Source: SAR202 cluster bacterium
GTDB taxonomy: Bacteria; Chloroflexota; Dehalococcoidia; SAR202; CAJWER01
DNA length: 6,552 nt
Direction of reading: 5' to 3'
NCBI GenBank assembly: GCA_030740335.1
Contig: JASLXL010000227.1
Coordinates: forward strand, 1 to 6,552
In this document: in pieces, positions 5,988-6,552 of the stretch
Layout of the letters: each line of letters opens with the position of its first letter
How positions within the stretch are numbered: position 1 is the first letter of the stretch
The notes under the pieces: generated by a model
The model's database searches: none
Told to the model about the DNA's origin: nothing
Seen by the model: the letters and a program-made list of their open reading frames with translations, nothing else
Program-made: the position numbers and the translations under genes

Positions 5988-6079
5988 GCGTGAGACTCGA
6001 TACCACGGGCAGGGCAAAATCGAGATGTCAGGGCCCGTCGGGGACAGAGTGCTCACCGTTCCCGGTAGGATTGGCTGCC
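5957..6079 (-). other. Candidate regulatory 5' leader RNA of the pan operon
   Basis: The stretch between the predicted transcription start (about 6079) and the first start codon is roughly 120 nt, has no convincing reading frame and ends in a terminator hairpin. That is the layout of a riboswitch or attenuator leader, or of a small RNA. Internal pairings are visible: CTCGAT (6024-6019) with ATCGAG (6001-5996), and ACGGGC (6038-6033) with GCCCGT (6010-6005). These interleave and could form a pseudoknot. CGGGAA-c-GG (6064-6056) could pair with CCTTCCCG in the terminator's 5' arm as an antiterminator. A 'pan' RNA motif upstream of pantothenate genes has been described, including in Chloroflexi as I recall; I cannot confirm a match by eye. 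Confidence 0.5.
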
Positions 6080-6084
6080 GGGTT

Positions 6085-6113
6085 ATCATATCAGGGCGGA
6101 GCATGTCGTTCAA
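6085..6113 (-). promoter_or_regulatory. Sigma70-type promoter for the pan operon
   Basis: On the minus strand TTGAAC (6113-6108) and TATGAT (6090-6085) are separated by exactly 17 bases. Each matches the sigma70 consensus at five or four of six positions. Initiation would be expected near 6079, just before the leader and about 120 nt upstream of the first start codon. It is the only well-formed promoter I see for the minus-strand genes. Confidence 0.72.
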
Positions 6114-6170
6114 TCTAGCCATGGGTCTGTTGACTCTCTTTCAGTCGTCGTGAGGTTTGGTGTAGAATAT

Positions 6171-6185
6171 TGATTCTTAGAATCA
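6171..6185. promoter_or_regulatory. 15-bp perfect palindrome upstream of lpd, possible operator
   Basis: TGATTCTTAGAATCA is a perfect palindrome with 7-bp arms around one base. It starts 3 bases after a possible -10 box on the plus strand, TAGAAT at 6163-6168, and ends 18 bases before the lpd start codon. TAGAAT recurs inside the palindrome at 6178-6183. The position fits a repressor site covering the transcription start of lpd. No good -35 box is present for either TAGAAT, so the promoter itself is uncertain. Confidence 0.45.
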
Positions 6186-6203
6186 GATAGAAAGAGGTGT
6201 CTT

Positions 6204-6552
6204 TTGGCAGACTTCGACCTGGTCGTACTGGGCTCTGGTCCAGGAGGATATGTCGCAGCGATCCGTGCCGCACAGCTAGGAATGAAGACTGCGATCGTTG
6301 AGCGGTCGGATATCGGGGGTGTGTGTCTGAACTGGGGATGCATCCCCAGCAAGGCTCTCATCAGGAATGCAGAGGTCGTAGGGCTGTTCAAGCACGCCGA
6401 GGAATTCGGCATCACCGCCGAAAACGTACAGTTCGACTTCTCCAAGGCGGTCGACCGTAGTAGACAAGTGGTCAAGAAGCTCACCTCCGGGGTGAGCTTC
6501 TTGCTTAACAAGAACGGCGTCGAGGTCGTAAACGGCAACGGAGTCCTCCTCG
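6204..6552 (+). CDS. lpd: Dihydrolipoamide dehydrogenase, N-terminal part (3' end outside window)
   Basis: This FAD enzyme (E3) reoxidises the dihydrolipoyl groups of 2-oxoacid dehydrogenase or glycine-cleavage complexes, passing electrons to NAD+. About 116 residues are visible, roughly a quarter of the usual 460-470. The FAD-binding GSGPGG is at residues 10-15 after the strand DLVVL, and Glu33 ends the second strand (AIVE), as expected for ribose binding. The redox-active disulfide motif is GGVCLNWGCIPSKAL (38-52), with Cys41 and Cys46. The GCIPSKAL form is diagnostic of dihydrolipoamide dehydrogenase rather than of glutathione or mercuric reductases, although close relatives cannot be excluded from a fragment. 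The start is TTG at 6204, with GAGGTG at 6194-6199 as ribosome site and no better in-frame ATG. The gene is divergent from the pan operon and shares its control region. Confidence 0.93.
   Translation, partial: MADFDLVVLGSGPGGYVAAIRAAQLGMKTAIVERSDIGGVCLNWGCIPSKALIRNAEVVGLFKHAEEFGITAENVQFDFSKAVDRSRQVVKKLTSGVSFLLNKNGVEVVNGNGVLL
6473..6503. repeat. Perfect 13-bp inverted repeat inside lpd
   Basis: CAAGAAGCTCACC (6473-6485) is the exact reverse complement of GGTGAGCTTCTTG (6491-6503), with a 5-base loop. It lies within the coding sequence for the segment VKKLTSGVSFLL. It may be chance built from favoured codons, or an intragenic hairpin affecting translation or transcript stability. No T tract follows. 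Confidence 0.6.

Noticed and set aside
6061..6082. Hairpin CCCGG...CCGGG at the beginning of the pan leader
   Set aside because: With the promoter at 6085-6113 the 5' arm (6082-6078) would be mostly upstream of the transcription start, so the hairpin would not form in the RNA.
5898..6122. Minus-strand open frame of 74 codons through the leader
   Set aside because: It starts upstream of the predicted transcription start, crosses promoter and terminator, overlaps the peptidase in another frame and has no recognisable content or ribosome site.
6130..6168. Plus-strand promoter TTGACT (6130-6135) with TAGAAT (6163-6168) for lpd
   Set aside because: The spacer would be 27 bases, far too long; no better -35 box fits either TAGAAT.

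Overview
The window looks like a piece of a bacterial chromosome with moderately high GC. The gene order and protein style (panB-panC with a DUF2520 protein, small NIPSNAP proteins, frequent TTG starts) suggest a Chloroflexota lineage such as the Dehalococcoidia/SAR202 group. That placement is an inference from familiarity; no marker gene here proves it.

Layout. Bases 2-457 (+) are the 3' end of a gene cut by the window edge, probably a P-loop kinase-like protein. Facing it is a long minus-strand cluster running from about 6113 down to 671. It starts with a well-formed sigma70-type promoter, followed by a leader of about 120 nt that ends in an intrinsic-terminator hairpin. The genes then follow in transcription order: an S58/P1-family (DmpA-like) peptidase, a Rossmann/DUF2520 dehydrogenase-like protein, panB, panC, surE, and two paralogous NIPSNAP-domain proteins. 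Junctions from the peptidase to the first NIPSNAP gene are tight (8-nt overlap, 44-nt gap, 28-nt gap, 4-nt overlap, 11-nt gap), so these six genes are very likely one operon. The last NIPSNAP gene lies about 180 nt further on, behind a structured repeat. A second copy of that repeat follows it, so each NIPSNAP gene has one copy downstream. On the other side of the promoter region, the start of a dihydrolipoamide dehydrogenase gene (lpd) is transcribed divergently and is cut by the right edge.

How the genes work together. PanB makes ketopantoate and PanC joins pantoate to beta-alanine to give pantothenate. The two other inputs, ketopantoate reductase and a beta-alanine source (usually PanD), are not present as recognisable canonical genes. 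The first two genes of the operon are an NAD(P)-binding dehydrogenase-like protein and a member of the family that contains beta-aminopeptidases. Both could fill those gaps, which is the main hypothesis offered here. The leader places the terminator's 3' arm, the Shine-Dalgarno sequence and the TTG start codon of the first gene on top of one another. This suggests the vitamin B5 operon is controlled by attenuation or by an RNA element.

Five of the eight visible gene starts are TTG. No transposase, tRNA, rRNA, CRISPR array or integration site is visible. There is no gene-free stretch longer than 300 bases; the largest intergenic regions (458-670, 998-1178, 5957-6203) are described as repeats, promoter and leader.
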